Shown: positions 33,601-41,657 of the stretch, one piece after another
How positions within the stretch are numbered: position 1 is the stretch's first letter
How the letters are laid out: every line of letters begins with the position of its first letter
Source of the DNA: UBA1426 sp052034085
GTDB lineage: Bacteria; Bacillota; Clostridia; Peptostreptococcales; Anaerovoracaceae
Length of the DNA: 64,000 nt
Reading direction: 5' to 3'
NCBI GenBank assembly: GCA_052034085.1
Contig: JBPOJA010000011.1
Location: forward strand, 162,992 to 226,991
Position numbers and translations under genes: made by a program
Notes under the pieces: generated by a model
Seen by the model: the letters and a program-made list of their open reading frames with translations, nothing else
Database searches by the model: none
What the model was told of the DNA's origin: nothing

Positions 33601-35587
33601 TGAAAATGACTGATTTATCTGCATAGTCAAAACCTTTTGAAGCATCATTTGTTCTTGCATTGGGCTCGGTAAGCGGATTTTTTCCTCTCTCCAACATTTC
33701 TTTTGATAAAAGATTGTTAACATATGATACTGTTCCGGTGCTGCTGACCAGTTTATTTGTGCCGCTGAACAAGGAGGCGGTATTTCTCACATTTTTACTG
33801 GTATTGCTCGCAAAAATGTCCGGATTCAATATTTGTGACTCAAAAGTAAATGTATGGGACGAGCTATTGGTAAATCCGGTAACCTCAAGCAAGTCGGCTA
33901 CTTTTTCGCCGTCCAGGGTTATAGGATGCACCGTCACCGCAAGACCTGTGCCGGAAAACGAATTCGCAACATATTTCTGATTCAGCTGCTGTGTCAGGTC
34001 ACTCAGGCTGATGCCTGCGGGCAGCCCGGAAACAGTCCCGGCTATTGCTGTGTTTCCATGAACAAGCAAATCGAAAACCCTCATGCTTGGCACATTCTGG
34101 CCCTTTACGTCCACTGTTACGGACCATTTGACAACCGGCTTTGAAAGATCCGGCCTGCTGCCGCTTTTTGAAATTGCATTAAAACCTATTCCCTGGGTAG
34201 CTGTATCCCCGGGTGTTCCCGATATTCCGCCTCCCAGAAGCTCCGCTTTATTTGTATATTCTTTGGCTGCGACAGAATAGGTTTCATCGGGTACCTTCGT
34301 TACAATCACAAGCTTGACCTGACTGTTTATATCGCCCAGACTGAATGTGTAAACATTGCCGGATTGAGCGGGTGTAATCGCTCCTTGAGAAACATAGGAA
34401 CTTCCGTTCCATACGAACCATTCAGCACTGTCAAACATCAAATCCGATGGAAGTGTGTCTTTTATTGAAGCACCGGTTATGCTCCTGCCCATCTGATTGG
34501 CGACAATCGTCCATGTGATAGTGCGGTTCGTGGGATTGTAGGTGCTGCCTGCAAAACCGTCGCTGACAGTTCCCGTTTTTTCTATCCATATAGGATTGAA
34601 TTCTACCGAGTCTGAATCAGATGCCAAAACATCCCCATCGGAAGTCTGCAGTTCAGCCGTATTGGCGATTGTTTCTTTTTTTGTCCCGTTATATATTGAA
34701 TCCTTTATCTTTGTTTTAAAAGTAACCAGGGCAGGGCTGTCTGTGCCGTCGGGAAACTCATATTTCAGTATTGAATTTTCTGTTGAGGAAGGAGTTGCCG
34801 CATTTCCGTTGACGGTCAAAGAGCCATCCACATAATCTCCTACCGATGAAAGGTCATCGCTGAACACCAATCCTCCCAGATCCAGAGTTCTCGGAGGAGT
34901 TGTCAGCTGTCTGCCTGAAAAAGTGACCCTCCACTCAATTTCATCGCCATTTAAAATGCCTTCTTTTTCGACCTCGTACACTTTTTCCGCAGCCGGCACT
35001 TTTACTTTAAATGTCTTATCCAGTATTGTGATTGTGTATTCTTCCTCTTCTTCTCCCTGCTGAAAGCCGTCAAATTCCAGCTCTGCAGTAAATTCTCCGT
35101 ATACCTCATACCAGCCTTCGTCTTCCTGGAATATATCAGCATCACCGTTAAACACCACATCGGCCACAACCTTATTACCATCTTTCCCGAGTGTAAGATC
35201 GCCCAATTTTTTGCCTATATCTGCCATAAGTTCGAAACTGTCTGGTCCTACAATGGAAAATCCTTCCGAAATTTCAAAGCTGGCCAAATCCATGTGGGTG
35301 ACATATGTATCAGGATCTCCTGCATCAACTCCTGCATTTGGAGCATCACCTATGACAGGCACACGAAAGCTTATGTCAAGAAATATCTTTTCTCCATACG
35401 GGATATAGTCTCCTGCAGGAATTGGGTTTCCATCTTTATCCGTTACTTCAACTTCCTTTTTCTGCAGTAAATGTGTTACATCCAATCCTGCTGCATAACC
35501 CGATGTGGCGGGCATAACAAATACCCCCAGCACAAGTGCCATGGCCAGGATAAAGGCTGTAACTTTCTTGTTTTTCTCAATGAACAT
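30674..35587 (-). CDS. LPXTG-type cell-wall-anchored adhesin with SpaA/Cna-B and DUF5979-like repeats
   Basis: A 1637-residue secreted surface protein. Signal peptide: KNKKVTAFILAMALVLGVFV followed by an Ala-rich cleavage region near residue 32. Collagen-adhesin-like and DUF11-like fimbrial domains fill the first 950 residues. Two SpaA/Cna-B-type domains start near residues 979 (WIEITKIDGSSG) and 1207 (WIEIYKFDASNG); such domains often carry an internal Lys-Asn isopeptide bond. Three repeats resembling DUF5979 begin near 1086, 1319 and 1457 (VSKTLSGNATDK-type). After an Asp-rich linker the sorting signal is VPKTG near residue 1602, a hydrophobic helix, then RRRPQSDE. No sortase gene is in the window. 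The two-component system directly upstream probably controls it. Confidence 0.88.
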   Translation of the reverse strand: MFIEKNKKVTAFILAMALVLGVFVMPATSGYAAGLDVTHLLQKKEVEVTDKDGNPIPAGDYIPYGEKIFLDISFRVPVIGDAPNAGVDAGDPDTYVTHMDLASFEISEGFSIVGPDSFELMADIGKKLGDLTLGKDGNKVVADVVFNGDADIFQEDEGWYEVYGEFTAELEFDGFQQGEEEEEYTITILDKTFKVKVPAAEKVYEVEKEGILNGDEIEWRVTFSGRQLTTPPRTLDLGGLVFSDDLSSVGDYVDGSLTVNGNAATPSSTENSILKYEFPDGTDSPALVTFKTKIKDSIYNGTKKETIANTAELQTSDGDVLASDSDSVEFNPIWIEKTGTVSDGFAGSTYNPTNRTITWTIVANQMGRSITGASIKDTLPSDLMFDSAEWFVWNGSSYVSQGAITPAQSGNVYTFSLGDINSQVKLVIVTKVPDETYSVAAKEYTNKAELLGGGISGTPGDTATQGIGFNAISKSGSRPDLSKPVVKWSVTVDVKGQNVPSMRVFDLLVHGNTAIAGTVSGLPAGISLSDLTQQLNQKYVANSFSGTGLAVTVHPITLDGEKVADLLEVTGFTNSSSHTFTFESQILNPDIFASNTSKNVRNTASLFSGTNKLVSSTGTVSYVNNLLSKEMLERGKNPLTEPNARTNDASKGFDYADKSVIFRLSINADGIDLPNFENVSGTTMGAVTVTDVLPEGWEFVEIVPGSNYLLFEGVKASGKIVHANGPAIIPPTTVVTSSSFDNDADGGAKAEFTFSTLNKPYLILVKAKPTVETQEILFGKNETTTVTNTVKLKAENSNEVSTTRDVSVKSQILYKGMDDSKADTDGYLIWTIDYNPANLDKPGAFIEDVLSEGIELPMTASGDLDIPGNISLVALEYLSDGSLVPAGSPIDLPGTGETKIIEYNNDTRVLRFNIAGSGLDTRTAYRLQYVTYITGNYPEEVSNVVELMGVSESSISTEANYAISRASASASMKRGGWIEITKIDGSSGRDVKLAGAQFRLLAEDGTTVLRTGTTDSEGKVMFKGLPVNTEGKYYILEETNFGSMGFEPLAIVYRVTVSSAEDGIVTEINGEGQEITLYNYKTLEVGNVEISKVLSGSAADAEKDFDFTINAPKAMGPFEYDLLDSEGGLIATGTAVFTDTGFSFSLKGGQRIVIKGVPFDTYTVEEADYSGDDYMTFVDGELADSATLIINANSPSDEVEFKNSRAGWIEIYKFDASNGEELLSGAEFTLFDSDGNQVAKGTTDADGVVRFYDIDPGEYILKETKAPSGYENQWEINNAGDIEYSVLVMINPETGRIETFFEDEPTNTIYLYNYEDDTVGDLTVSKTLSGNATDKNKEFVFRITFGDETAGNDQVYVDGLYPYIKALADGSTETGFVSIVGGVVRFGDDDYFGLKGGESLTIKYLPKGAAYMVTEEDYSGEGYRTSSTGEEGTIEADETAEAKFVNSKSRKQDIREGSLSVSKTVTGNGGDKEKRFSFVVTFSNTRGSFEVSGTGEAGKTIKSGDTFTLAHGESITITGIPEGTTYKVQEVDYSDEGYTTTATGHSGEISDNKISSAKFTNDRKTDDGDEPDDDDGILDDDDSKKPGKPGEDGGLLGDDDANVPKTGDDFPMAIWFGIFLLSVTGIAVFRRRPQSDE

Positions 35588-35641
35588 CTTTAACCTCCTG
35601 CTTTCCGGCGAAAAAGCCCTGAATTGTAATACACCTTTGAC

Positions 35642-35673
35642 ATTTTATCCGTTTATTCTGAACATTTTCTGAA
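35642..35673 (-). promoter_or_regulatory. Adhesin promoter with 11-bp-spaced direct repeats
   Basis: On the minus strand TTCAGAA occurs twice, at 35667-35673 and 35656-35662, exactly 11 bp apart within longer ATGTTCAGAA repeats. The second copy ends 8 bp before a -10-like TAAAAT (35642-35647). No good -35 box is present. This is the layout described for SARP-type activators, and the neighbouring response regulator has a SARP-like output domain. Confidence 0.6.
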
Positions 35674-35743
35674 CATGTTAAAATTGTCAACCACTGATAC
35701 CACAGGATTTCATATTTAAACATCCTAATTTGAATATTTGAAT

Positions 35744-36829
35744 TTAATAATACTGTAACAAAAGATTTTCAGTTTCCCGGGATGGAGATATGCCCAGTTC
35801 TCTGGATAATTCAGACACAAAACCGTTATAGAATAGAACCATCTCTTTTTTCTTGCCCTGTTTGCCCAGAAGTTCTATCATCCACCTGGCAGCTTCCTCT
35901 GAATACGGGTCAATTTTCAGCATAAGTTTTAAGGCTTCTGCTGTCAGTAACTGATGTTGCCGGCGGCCGCATTTGTTAAGCCTGTTAAAAACCATGTTGT
36001 CAATCTCCTGCTTAACATCTGCCATCCAGGGATAAGATTCCTGCAAAAACTCCCCCCTGCATATTCCCACAATACTTTCTATGTCTTCAGCAGTAAGTTC
36101 ATCCTTTTCCAAAAGATCTTTGAGAAGTTTGATATCGCTTTCCACAGAAATATTTAAATAATAGTTTTCATTGACATAGCTGATGGAATCCCCCACTCCC
36201 ACTTTTTTCAGGCCATTGCGGATTTGATATATGGTTGTGTGCAAAAGTGCACTGCCCTTGTCGGCTGTCTTTTCCGGAAACACATCTTCTATAATCTGGT
36301 CCTTGTTGACTGACCTGCCTTCCAGCAACCATAAATAGATGAATAATTCCTTCCCTTTTTTCGTACGCCAGTTGACTGTCCGGCCATTGGAATCATATAA
36401 ATCAAAGCCTCCAAAACTCTTTATTCTGAGCCCGTCCGAACTCATTAATCTGCTTGAAGTTTTTGATGCTTCAATTCGGTTTCTTAACCTTGCAATGGCA
36501 CCGGCCAGTCTTTTTTCACTGACAGGCTTTAAAAGATAGTCTATGGCACTGACCTCAAAAGCTTCCAGAGCATATTCAGAATAAGCTGTTATAAAAATGA
36601 TCTCCATCTCAGACCTTTTATTCATAAGCTGAGCTCCAAGCTCAAGGCCGTTCATGCCAGGCATTTCAATATCCAAAAGAGCTCCATCAGGCTCGGTATT
36701 GTCCAAGTCTTTCAAAGCCTCTTCAGGATTTGTATAACTGCCGACAATCTCTAAATCCTTTTCTTTTGAAAGCAAATTTTCCAGCACTCTCAAAGAATAC
36801 TGTTCATCATCCACTAATATAACCCTCAT
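35744..36829 (-). CDS. Response regulator with receiver, winged-helix and BTAD domains (SARP-like)
   Basis: A 361-residue DNA-binding regulator. The receiver domain spans residues 1-120, with VDDE at the N-terminus, phospho-acceptor Asp in LLDIEMPGMNG near residue 54, and the conserved Lys in YLLKPVSEKR. A winged-helix domain follows (about 130-225; FGGFDLYDSNGR, WRTKKGKELFIYLWL). The rest is a BTAD-type helical repeat domain. This receiver-wHTH-BTAD design is found in Firmicutes next to LytS-like kinases. Its start overlaps the kinase gene by 23 bp. The adhesin 156 bp downstream is the likely target. Confidence 0.88.
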   Translation of the reverse strand: MRVILVDDEQYSLRVLENLLSKEKDLEIVGSYTNPEEALKDLDNTEPDGALLDIEMPGMNGLELGAQLMNKRSEMEIIFITAYSEYALEAFEVSAIDYLLKPVSEKRLAGAIARLRNRIEASKTSSRLMSSDGLRIKSFGGFDLYDSNGRTVNWRTKKGKELFIYLWLLEGRSVNKDQIIEDVFPEKTADKGSALLHTTIYQIRNGLKKVGVGDSISYVNENYYLNISVESDIKLLKDLLEKDELTAEDIESIVGICRGEFLQESYPWMADVKQEIDNMVFNRLNKCGRRQHQLLTAEALKLMLKIDPYSEEAARWMIELLGKQGKKKEMVLFYNGFVSELSRELGISPSRETENLLLQYY

Positions 36830-39161
36830 AATCCTGCTTCCCTTCTTGTTCTTTTGTCACCAATATGCTTACACGAGTGCCGCCAAGATCCCCGTCAGTT
36901 ATGGAAATCTTTGTGCTCCGCAGCAGGTTTATTCTGCGTACCACATTTGTCAAACCCATGCCCTCCCCCAGACCTTTCAAAAGTTTGGCTTTCTCTTCGT
37001 CTGAAATACCCGGTCCGTTATCTTCAACTATTATTTCGGCTCTTTCTCCTTTATCCAGTACATTTATGCTTATTTTAAGTACATCTCTGTAATTTATTCC
37101 ATGTCTTACCGAGTTTTCCACCAGAGGCTGTATGGTAAGGGGCGGTAGTTTGCATGGAAGATATGCGTTGCCCAGAATCTCCACCTCCAGTCGCTTTCCG
37201 TACCTGAGAAGTTCTATTTCCAGATATGCTCTTGTCAGCTCCATTTCTGACTCAAGGCTGACCAGTTTGTTGGTCTTATGGAAATCCATTTTCCCGCGGA
37301 GATATGTTCCCAGGTCATTCATGGCTTTTCTGGTACTCTCTATATCGCTGTAACTCAGGCCTATTACCGTATTGAGTGTATTGTAGAGAAAATGAGGCGA
37401 CAGCTGGCTGTAAAAATATCGGAATTCTTTCTCCAGACCCTCTTCGTATGAAGTTTTAAGCAGCAAAAGTGACCTTATTCGTGACAGAAGTTCCCAAGGT
37501 TCCGATTGTTTATTGACAAAGTCGTTGGTATTGCATTCCAGAATATGTCGTAAATCATAATTTCTCTCAGAAGATAAAATCAGCAGTATCGGCAGTTCTA
37601 CCATGGAATACTCCTCGCGGAAACTGTTGCAGACTGCTTCGCCGGAAAATCCTGCCGGCTCGGCATCTATTATTGCCAGATCGATGTTTTCCCTCCTGAT
37701 TATTTCCAAAGCTTCATCCACATTGTTTGTTTTAAATAAAACATGGCCTTCAGACAACATAAGTTTTTCCATATCTCTGTAATATTCGCTTTCATCAGCC
37801 AACAACAGAAGTCTTGCGGGCTGCATCTTGTTTCCTGTTGCCGTGAAAGCCAGATAGTCATCCTTCAGTCTGTCTCTGACCGCCATTTCTTCTTCCAAAG
37901 CTGCAATTCTCTTTGCATCCTGCTGAAGCCTGTCGCTGATAAGCAGCGAAACCGAAAAGTTAATGATGACAATCAAAATGACGGACACATAAGACTGGTC
38001 CATTTCGAAAAATGCTTTCAATATCAATGTGACCCAATAGGCGAAAAGCGAAGAGGCGATAACCAAAATATAATTTCCGGCCTGGCGAATTCGAATTTTC
38101 GCAAACAAAGTAACGGTTATATAAGTGTATGTCACCATCAAAATCAGAGCCATGATCAGCTGCTCAGTTCCTATAGGAAGTAGCCCTCCTGAAGACCCCC
38201 GTGCAAAACTGCCCACATTGAATAACAGTAATAGTGTCGATAGCTGAATAATCGACAAACCCCGGATAATCCGGCTGTCTTTAAGCTCTGTGAAAAAATA
38301 TTGAATAAATTTTAAAAGGAAAAAACTAATGAAGATAATAGAAACAGTTTGTATTATTGTCCGAATGACCATGTTATATGCCCAGAATGAATAAAAAACC
38401 TGCTCCCTCATCACGGAGAGATACAAAGCCATCATCAATCCGGCCATACCTGCAAATATAAGGTAATAGTCCCCGGACTTTCGGGTCCATATAAGAAAAG
38501 TATGCAAAGCAAAAACCAGACAAATGGTTATGGCAATCACATCTACACTTCTGCTGAGCCTGTCCTGCTTTATGATTTCATCGTAGCTCCCAAACAAAAT
38601 CCTTTTGATGATTCCCGCTTCCGGATAATTGAAACTGGATACCTGCATTAGTATCTCGATTTCACCATTTGTCTCGTGGGCGAAGGCTGTCTCATACCTG
38701 CTCCCATGTTCATGTTCACCTTTATTCACGGATGGTTTGCCGATTACAAAAGCCTCTTCTCCATTGATAAATGTCCTGCAGGCTGTTCTTATGGATCCTG
38801 TTTTTATACCATATGCACCTTGCGCAGGTACTTTGACAACTAACCTGTAAGTTCCGGCATATCCTCCGCCAACCTGCGCTTCCTTCATATTTATCAGGCT
38901 GCCGGGAACATTTGCATATTCCGGTTTTATCGGGCTCTCAGATGGGCTATCGATGAAAACACCGGGATAGAATTCCCAGCTCCCATTAAGATTTGTCAAT
39001 TTTATATTACTTTCTTCAGAAAGATCCAGAACACCATACTGTACCTGATTTTTATCTTGCTTGCTGCTAAACTCCCAAAGATTAATGAACAATACAGCCG
39101 CTATGCTGGCCACAAAAATCAGAATTGAAACAAAGATTGCCGCTACATTGTTAACCCGCAT
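36807..39161 (-). CDS. 7TM (7TMR-DISM-like) LytS-type sensor histidine kinase with internal receiver domain
   Basis: A 784-residue membrane kinase. One N-terminal membrane helix precedes an extracytoplasmic beta-rich domain (residues 35-200; LNGSWEFYPGVF as in 7TMR-DISM sensors). Seven membrane helices lie at about 205-410. A receiver-like domain at about 448-565 retains a probable acceptor Asp (DLAIIDAE) and Lys (FVNKQ). The phospho-acceptor His is in YSQLSPHFLYNTLNT near residue 588. The ATPase domain has PLVENSVRHG (N box), VEDNGPGIS (G1) and GEGMGLTNV (G2). The ATG immediately follows the MscS stop, with AAAGGAGA inside that gene. The ligand is unknown; sugars are typical for 7TMR-DISM receptors. 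Confidence 0.87.
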   Translation of the reverse strand: MRVNNVAAIFVSILIFVASIAAVLFINLWEFSSKQDKNQVQYGVLDLSEESNIKLTNLNGSWEFYPGVFIDSPSESPIKPEYANVPGSLINMKEAQVGGGYAGTYRLVVKVPAQGAYGIKTGSIRTACRTFINGEEAFVIGKPSVNKGEHEHGSRYETAFAHETNGEIEILMQVSSFNYPEAGIIKRILFGSYDEIIKQDRLSRSVDVIAITICLVFALHTFLIWTRKSGDYYLIFAGMAGLMMALYLSVMREQVFYSFWAYNMVIRTIIQTVSIIFISFFLLKFIQYFFTELKDSRIIRGLSIIQLSTLLLLFNVGSFARGSSGGLLPIGTEQLIMALILMVTYTYITVTLFAKIRIRQAGNYILVIASSLFAYWVTLILKAFFEMDQSYVSVILIVIINFSVSLLISDRLQQDAKRIAALEEEMAVRDRLKDDYLAFTATGNKMQPARLLLLADESEYYRDMEKLMLSEGHVLFKTNNVDEALEIIRRENIDLAIIDAEPAGFSGEAVCNSFREEYSMVELPILLILSSERNYDLRHILECNTNDFVNKQSEPWELLSRIRSLLLLKTSYEEGLEKEFRYFYSQLSPHFLYNTLNTVIGLSYSDIESTRKAMNDLGTYLRGKMDFHKTNKLVSLESEMELTRAYLEIELLRYGKRLEVEILGNAYLPCKLPPLTIQPLVENSVRHGINYRDVLKISINVLDKGERAEIIVEDNGPGISDEEKAKLLKGLGEGMGLTNVVRRINLLRSTKISITDGDLGGTRVSILVTKEQEGKQDYEGYISG

Positions 39162-40256
39162 TTATAAAAATCTCCTTTGGAACAAAGCAAGATCAAACTC
39201 GCCAGTAATAGCCAGAAGATGGTCAAATATGTCGGACTGTATCCTTTCATAGACTTCCCATTTGGTATCTGCGGCAAATGCATATATTTCAAGGGGAATA
39301 CCATGTTCACCAGGCGGCAGTTGCCTGACCATAAGTGTCATTTCTTTGTTTATATCCGGCAGACTTCTGACATAGTTTTCTATATAAATGCGAAAAGTTC
39401 CCAGATTGGTCAGCCTCCTGCCGGCTGCAAGTTTTTCATCTATATATGATTCGAGGCCCGGCAGCCTTTTAAGTCTTTCCAGTAGTTCGGAATCACAGAA
39501 TTTTACTGTGGATACATCGATATATATGGGCCTTTTTATGCGCCGTGCACCGGCTTCCTGCATGCCCCGCCAATTTTTAAAGGAATCTGAAATAAGTCCA
39601 TAAGTGGGCATGGTGCTTACAGCTTTATCGAAACCTTCAACTTTGACGCTGGTCAGTGAAATCTCAGTGACCGTTCCTTCAGCCTTGTATTTATCAACTT
39701 CAATCCAGTCCCCTATTCTCAGCATGTCGTTGGAAGTTAGCTGTATACCGGCTACAAGTCCCAGAATCATGTCCTTGAAAACAAAGGAAAAGACGGCAAT
39801 GGTTGCACCGAGGCTTCCCAGAAGCAGAAACAGACTCTTGTCCAAAATTCCTGCGATAATTGCTATGGCAAAAATAATTATGGCTACGATTTTTCCTACC
39901 TGCACAAAACCTTTGATGGGCCTGGTTTTTGAAACCGAAAAAGTACTGTAGTAGTCATTTAGAACATCCAGTATGGCAAGAATCACAATAGCCAATACCA
40001 GAAGCACATAAGTAGAAGTTATTTTCTCAAAAAGAAGCCGGCCATTTGGCAATAAGGGCACGGCAAAATAGAATATTATTCCGGGAAGTAAGAAATATAT
40101 TTTCAGCGGAAGCTTTCTTTTAATCAGATAATCACTGATCTTCAGGCGCCTTAGCAATGTTCTCACAAGTAAACCAAGCGCAAGGCAGGCAACCGCCAAA
40201 ATGGCTCCCAATACTGCGAATGTCAAAACATCATAATCTGCAGGAGATTCAAACAT
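39162..40256 (-). CDS. MscS-family mechanosensitive ion channel
   Basis: A 364-residue inner-membrane protein with about five membrane helices in the first 170 residues. A pore-like helix (LFLLLGSLGATIAVFSF) leads to the MscS beta domain (LRIGDWIEVDKYKAEGTVTEISLTSVKVEGFDK). The YbdG-like extra C-terminal region (PIYIDVSTVKFCDSELLERL, LRQLPPGEHGIPLEIYAF) suggests the YbdG/MscM branch. It releases osmolytes on hypo-osmotic shock. It has its own promoter and appears to be the first gene of the kinase/regulator operon, which is an unusual pairing. Confidence 0.9.
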   Translation of the reverse strand: MFESPADYDVLTFAVLGAILAVACLALGLLVRTLLRRLKISDYLIKRKLPLKIYFLLPGIIFYFAVPLLPNGRLLFEKITSTYVLLVLAIVILAILDVLNDYYSTFSVSKTRPIKGFVQVGKIVAIIIFAIAIIAGILDKSLFLLLGSLGATIAVFSFVFKDMILGLVAGIQLTSNDMLRIGDWIEVDKYKAEGTVTEISLTSVKVEGFDKAVSTMPTYGLISDSFKNWRGMQEAGARRIKRPIYIDVSTVKFCDSELLERLKRLPGLESYIDEKLAAGRRLTNLGTFRIYIENYVRSLPDINKEMTLMVRQLPPGEHGIPLEIYAFAADTKWEVYERIQSDIFDHLLAITGEFDLALFQRRFL

Positions 40257-40294
40257 TTTATCTGTCCTTTCAGCATTTATTCGGAATCACCTGC

Positions 40295-40323
40295 ATTGTA
40301 TCAGTTTATTTGTTTTCTATCAA
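40295..40323 (-). promoter_or_regulatory. Sigma-A promoter of the mscS-kinase-regulator operon
   Basis: On the minus strand TTGATA (40318-40323), a 17-bp spacer and TACAAT (40295-40300), just after the stop of the CAP gene and 39 bp before the MscS ATG. Confidence 0.65.
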
Positions 40324-40325
40324 TT

Positions 40326-40865
40326 TTATTTGCCTGCCACAGGCACATTCTCAGGTACGACAGGAGGTTCAATAACCGGCATAGGCTTAAAGAACAACTG
40401 TGATACATAGATTCTGCCTGCTGCATTTTTGGCATATCCCACACCCAGATATTCAAATTCGGGATTGAGAATATTTGCCTTGTGGCCTTCGGAGCTCATC
40501 CAGGCCTTCACCAGTTTTTCCGGACTTGTAAATCCGTATGCGAGATTTTCACCGACTCTTGTATACTCCATTTTAGCGTTTGTAAACACTGTGTACCACT
40601 TTTCGCCGTTTGGCCTGGTGTGGCTGAACAGAACTTTTGTTTCGTCAGCTCTGAGCTGGGCAATTCCGCTGAGACCTTCGAGAAGCTGTAACGGTGCCAA
40701 GCCTGCCTTTTCTCTTTCCAGGTTTGTAAGTCTGATAACTTCATCTTTATAGCTGTCATCTGATGTAGCGGCTGTTGCGGCTGTTGCGGTCAGAGGTAAA
40801 GCTATCAAAGTAATCAGTATTAACAGGGTCAAAAAAAATACTTTCCTCTGATTGTACTTCATCAT
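40326..40865 (-). CDS. Secreted CAP-domain (SCP/PR-1-like) protein
   Basis: About 179 residues. A signal peptide (basic MMKYNQRK, then a hydrophobic run to an ALPLTATAATAAT cleavage region) precedes a single CAP domain. CAP motifs are present: RLTNLEREKAGLAPLQL, FSHTRPNGEKWYTVF, GENLAYGFTSPEKLV, and WMSSEGHKANILNPEFEYLGVGY. I chose ATG 40865, with AGGTGA at good distance, over a GTG at 40874. The protein is exported; CAP proteins in spore-formers and clostridia act at the cell surface or in adhesion but are poorly defined. A c-di-GMP riboswitch lies in the leader. Confidence 0.9.
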   Translation of the reverse strand: MMKYNQRKVFFLTLLILITLIALPLTATAATAATSDDSYKDEVIRLTNLEREKAGLAPLQLLEGLSGIAQLRADETKVLFSHTRPNGEKWYTVFTNAKMEYTRVGENLAYGFTSPEKLVKAWMSSEGHKANILNPEFEYLGVGYAKNAAGRIYVSQLFFKPMPVIEPPVVPENVPVAGK

Positions 40866-40884
40866 TTCATTCACCTGCCTTTAA

Positions 40885-40980
40885 TATTTCGGTAGCCGGC
40901 TGCCCTGGTCTTATGACTTTAGGTCCTGGCTTTGCGTCCTCATTTTTCAATGAGTTTGCCTTTTCGTGCTATCAAACTCG
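40885..40980 (-). promoter_or_regulatory. c-di-GMP-I (GEMM-I) riboswitch upstream of the CAP gene
   Basis: The leader contains the conserved GEMM-I segments in order on the minus strand: AGCACGAAAAGGCAAAC, then the short P1b-like stem CTCATTGAAAAATGAG, GACGCAAAGCCA, and a variable tetraloop-receptor stem followed by GCAGCCGGCTACCG (40891-40904). The spacing fits a complete aptamer of about 90 nt. The ribosome site AGGTGA and the ATG follow within 25 nt, with no terminator stem visible, so control of translation initiation is more likely than attenuation. Confidence 0.93.
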
Positions 40981-41017
40981 GTTTCAAAAACAAAATCAAG
41001 AAAGCATTCATTCGAGA

Positions 41018-41026
41018 ATTATAACA
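41018..41026 (-). promoter_or_regulatory. Promoter for the riboswitch-CAP transcript (extended -10)
   Basis: On the minus strand TGTTATAAT: the -10 box TATAAT is at 41018-41023 with a TGn extension. No convincing -35. The predicted start near 41011 lies about 30 nt before the aptamer. Confidence 0.6.
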
Positions 41027-41063
41027 CTATTTGGGTTAATGGTACTTCCTTTTGTGTTAAATG

Positions 41064-41657
41064 TCAATAGGTTTTTGGATTTACTTCGCAAATATACCAG
41101 GATGATCGTATCCCGGTGGGAATGGCTGTCACTTTGGGAAAAATCCGGTTCATTTCCGCCTCTGCCGCTTTAATAAAATTGAAATAATCCCCTCCTTCCA
41201 GATATTCAACAATGTTAGTAATTATAGATCTGCTCCTGTTGTTATAATCTACTATTATAACTTTTTCTGATGCGACCCTTTTCATTTCCCCGTACATCTT
41301 CATTCTGTCATCTTTTTGAAGCCCATGGGCAACGAAGGATGCAATAGCCACATCAAAGCTCTTATCTTCAAATGGCAGCCCATTGAGCACATCTGCCGAA
41401 ACTATATCCATGCCCTTGCCACGGAGTTTTTCCATGGCGGCTTTCCGCATGCCCCCGCTTAAATCTGAACCTTTAACGATAAAACCGTGATTCTGGAGTA
41501 CGCTGCACAGGGCTCCCGGCCCCGATCCGATTCCTATTACTGTTCTCAATCCCGCCAGAGAGATGGTTTTTTCCACAATGGCAAAATCTCTTTCATACAT
41601 TCTCACCTGATAATTGAAGAACTTCTTATAGACCGGTGCAATTACATCAAACAGCAT
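41064..41657 (-). CDS. Class I SAM-dependent methyltransferase
   Basis: A 197-residue soluble methyltransferase. Motif I is VIGIGSGPGALCSVL near residue 40, followed by the acidic motif II residue in KGSDLSGGMRKAA and by SFDVAIASFVAHGL. The overall form resembles ubiquinone/menaquinone-type UbiE methyltransferases of small-molecule targets. It overlaps the yhaN-like gene by 11 bp and is thus cotranscribed with the nuclease pair. The substrate is unknown. Confidence 0.85.
   Translation of the reverse strand: MLFDVIAPVYKKFFNYQVRMYERDFAIVEKTISLAGLRTVIGIGSGPGALCSVLQNHGFIVKGSDLSGGMRKAAMEKLRGKGMDIVSADVLNGLPFEDKSFDVAIASFVAHGLQKDDRMKMYGEMKRVASEKVIIVDYNNRSRSIITNIVEYLEGGDYFNFIKAAEAEMNRIFPKVTAIPTGIRSSWYICEVNPKTY

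Noticed and set aside
40913..41173. Plus-strand 86-codon frame before the methyltransferase
   Set aside because: It is antisense to the c-di-GMP riboswitch and the CAP promoter and overlaps the methyltransferase end; no ribosome site or family features.
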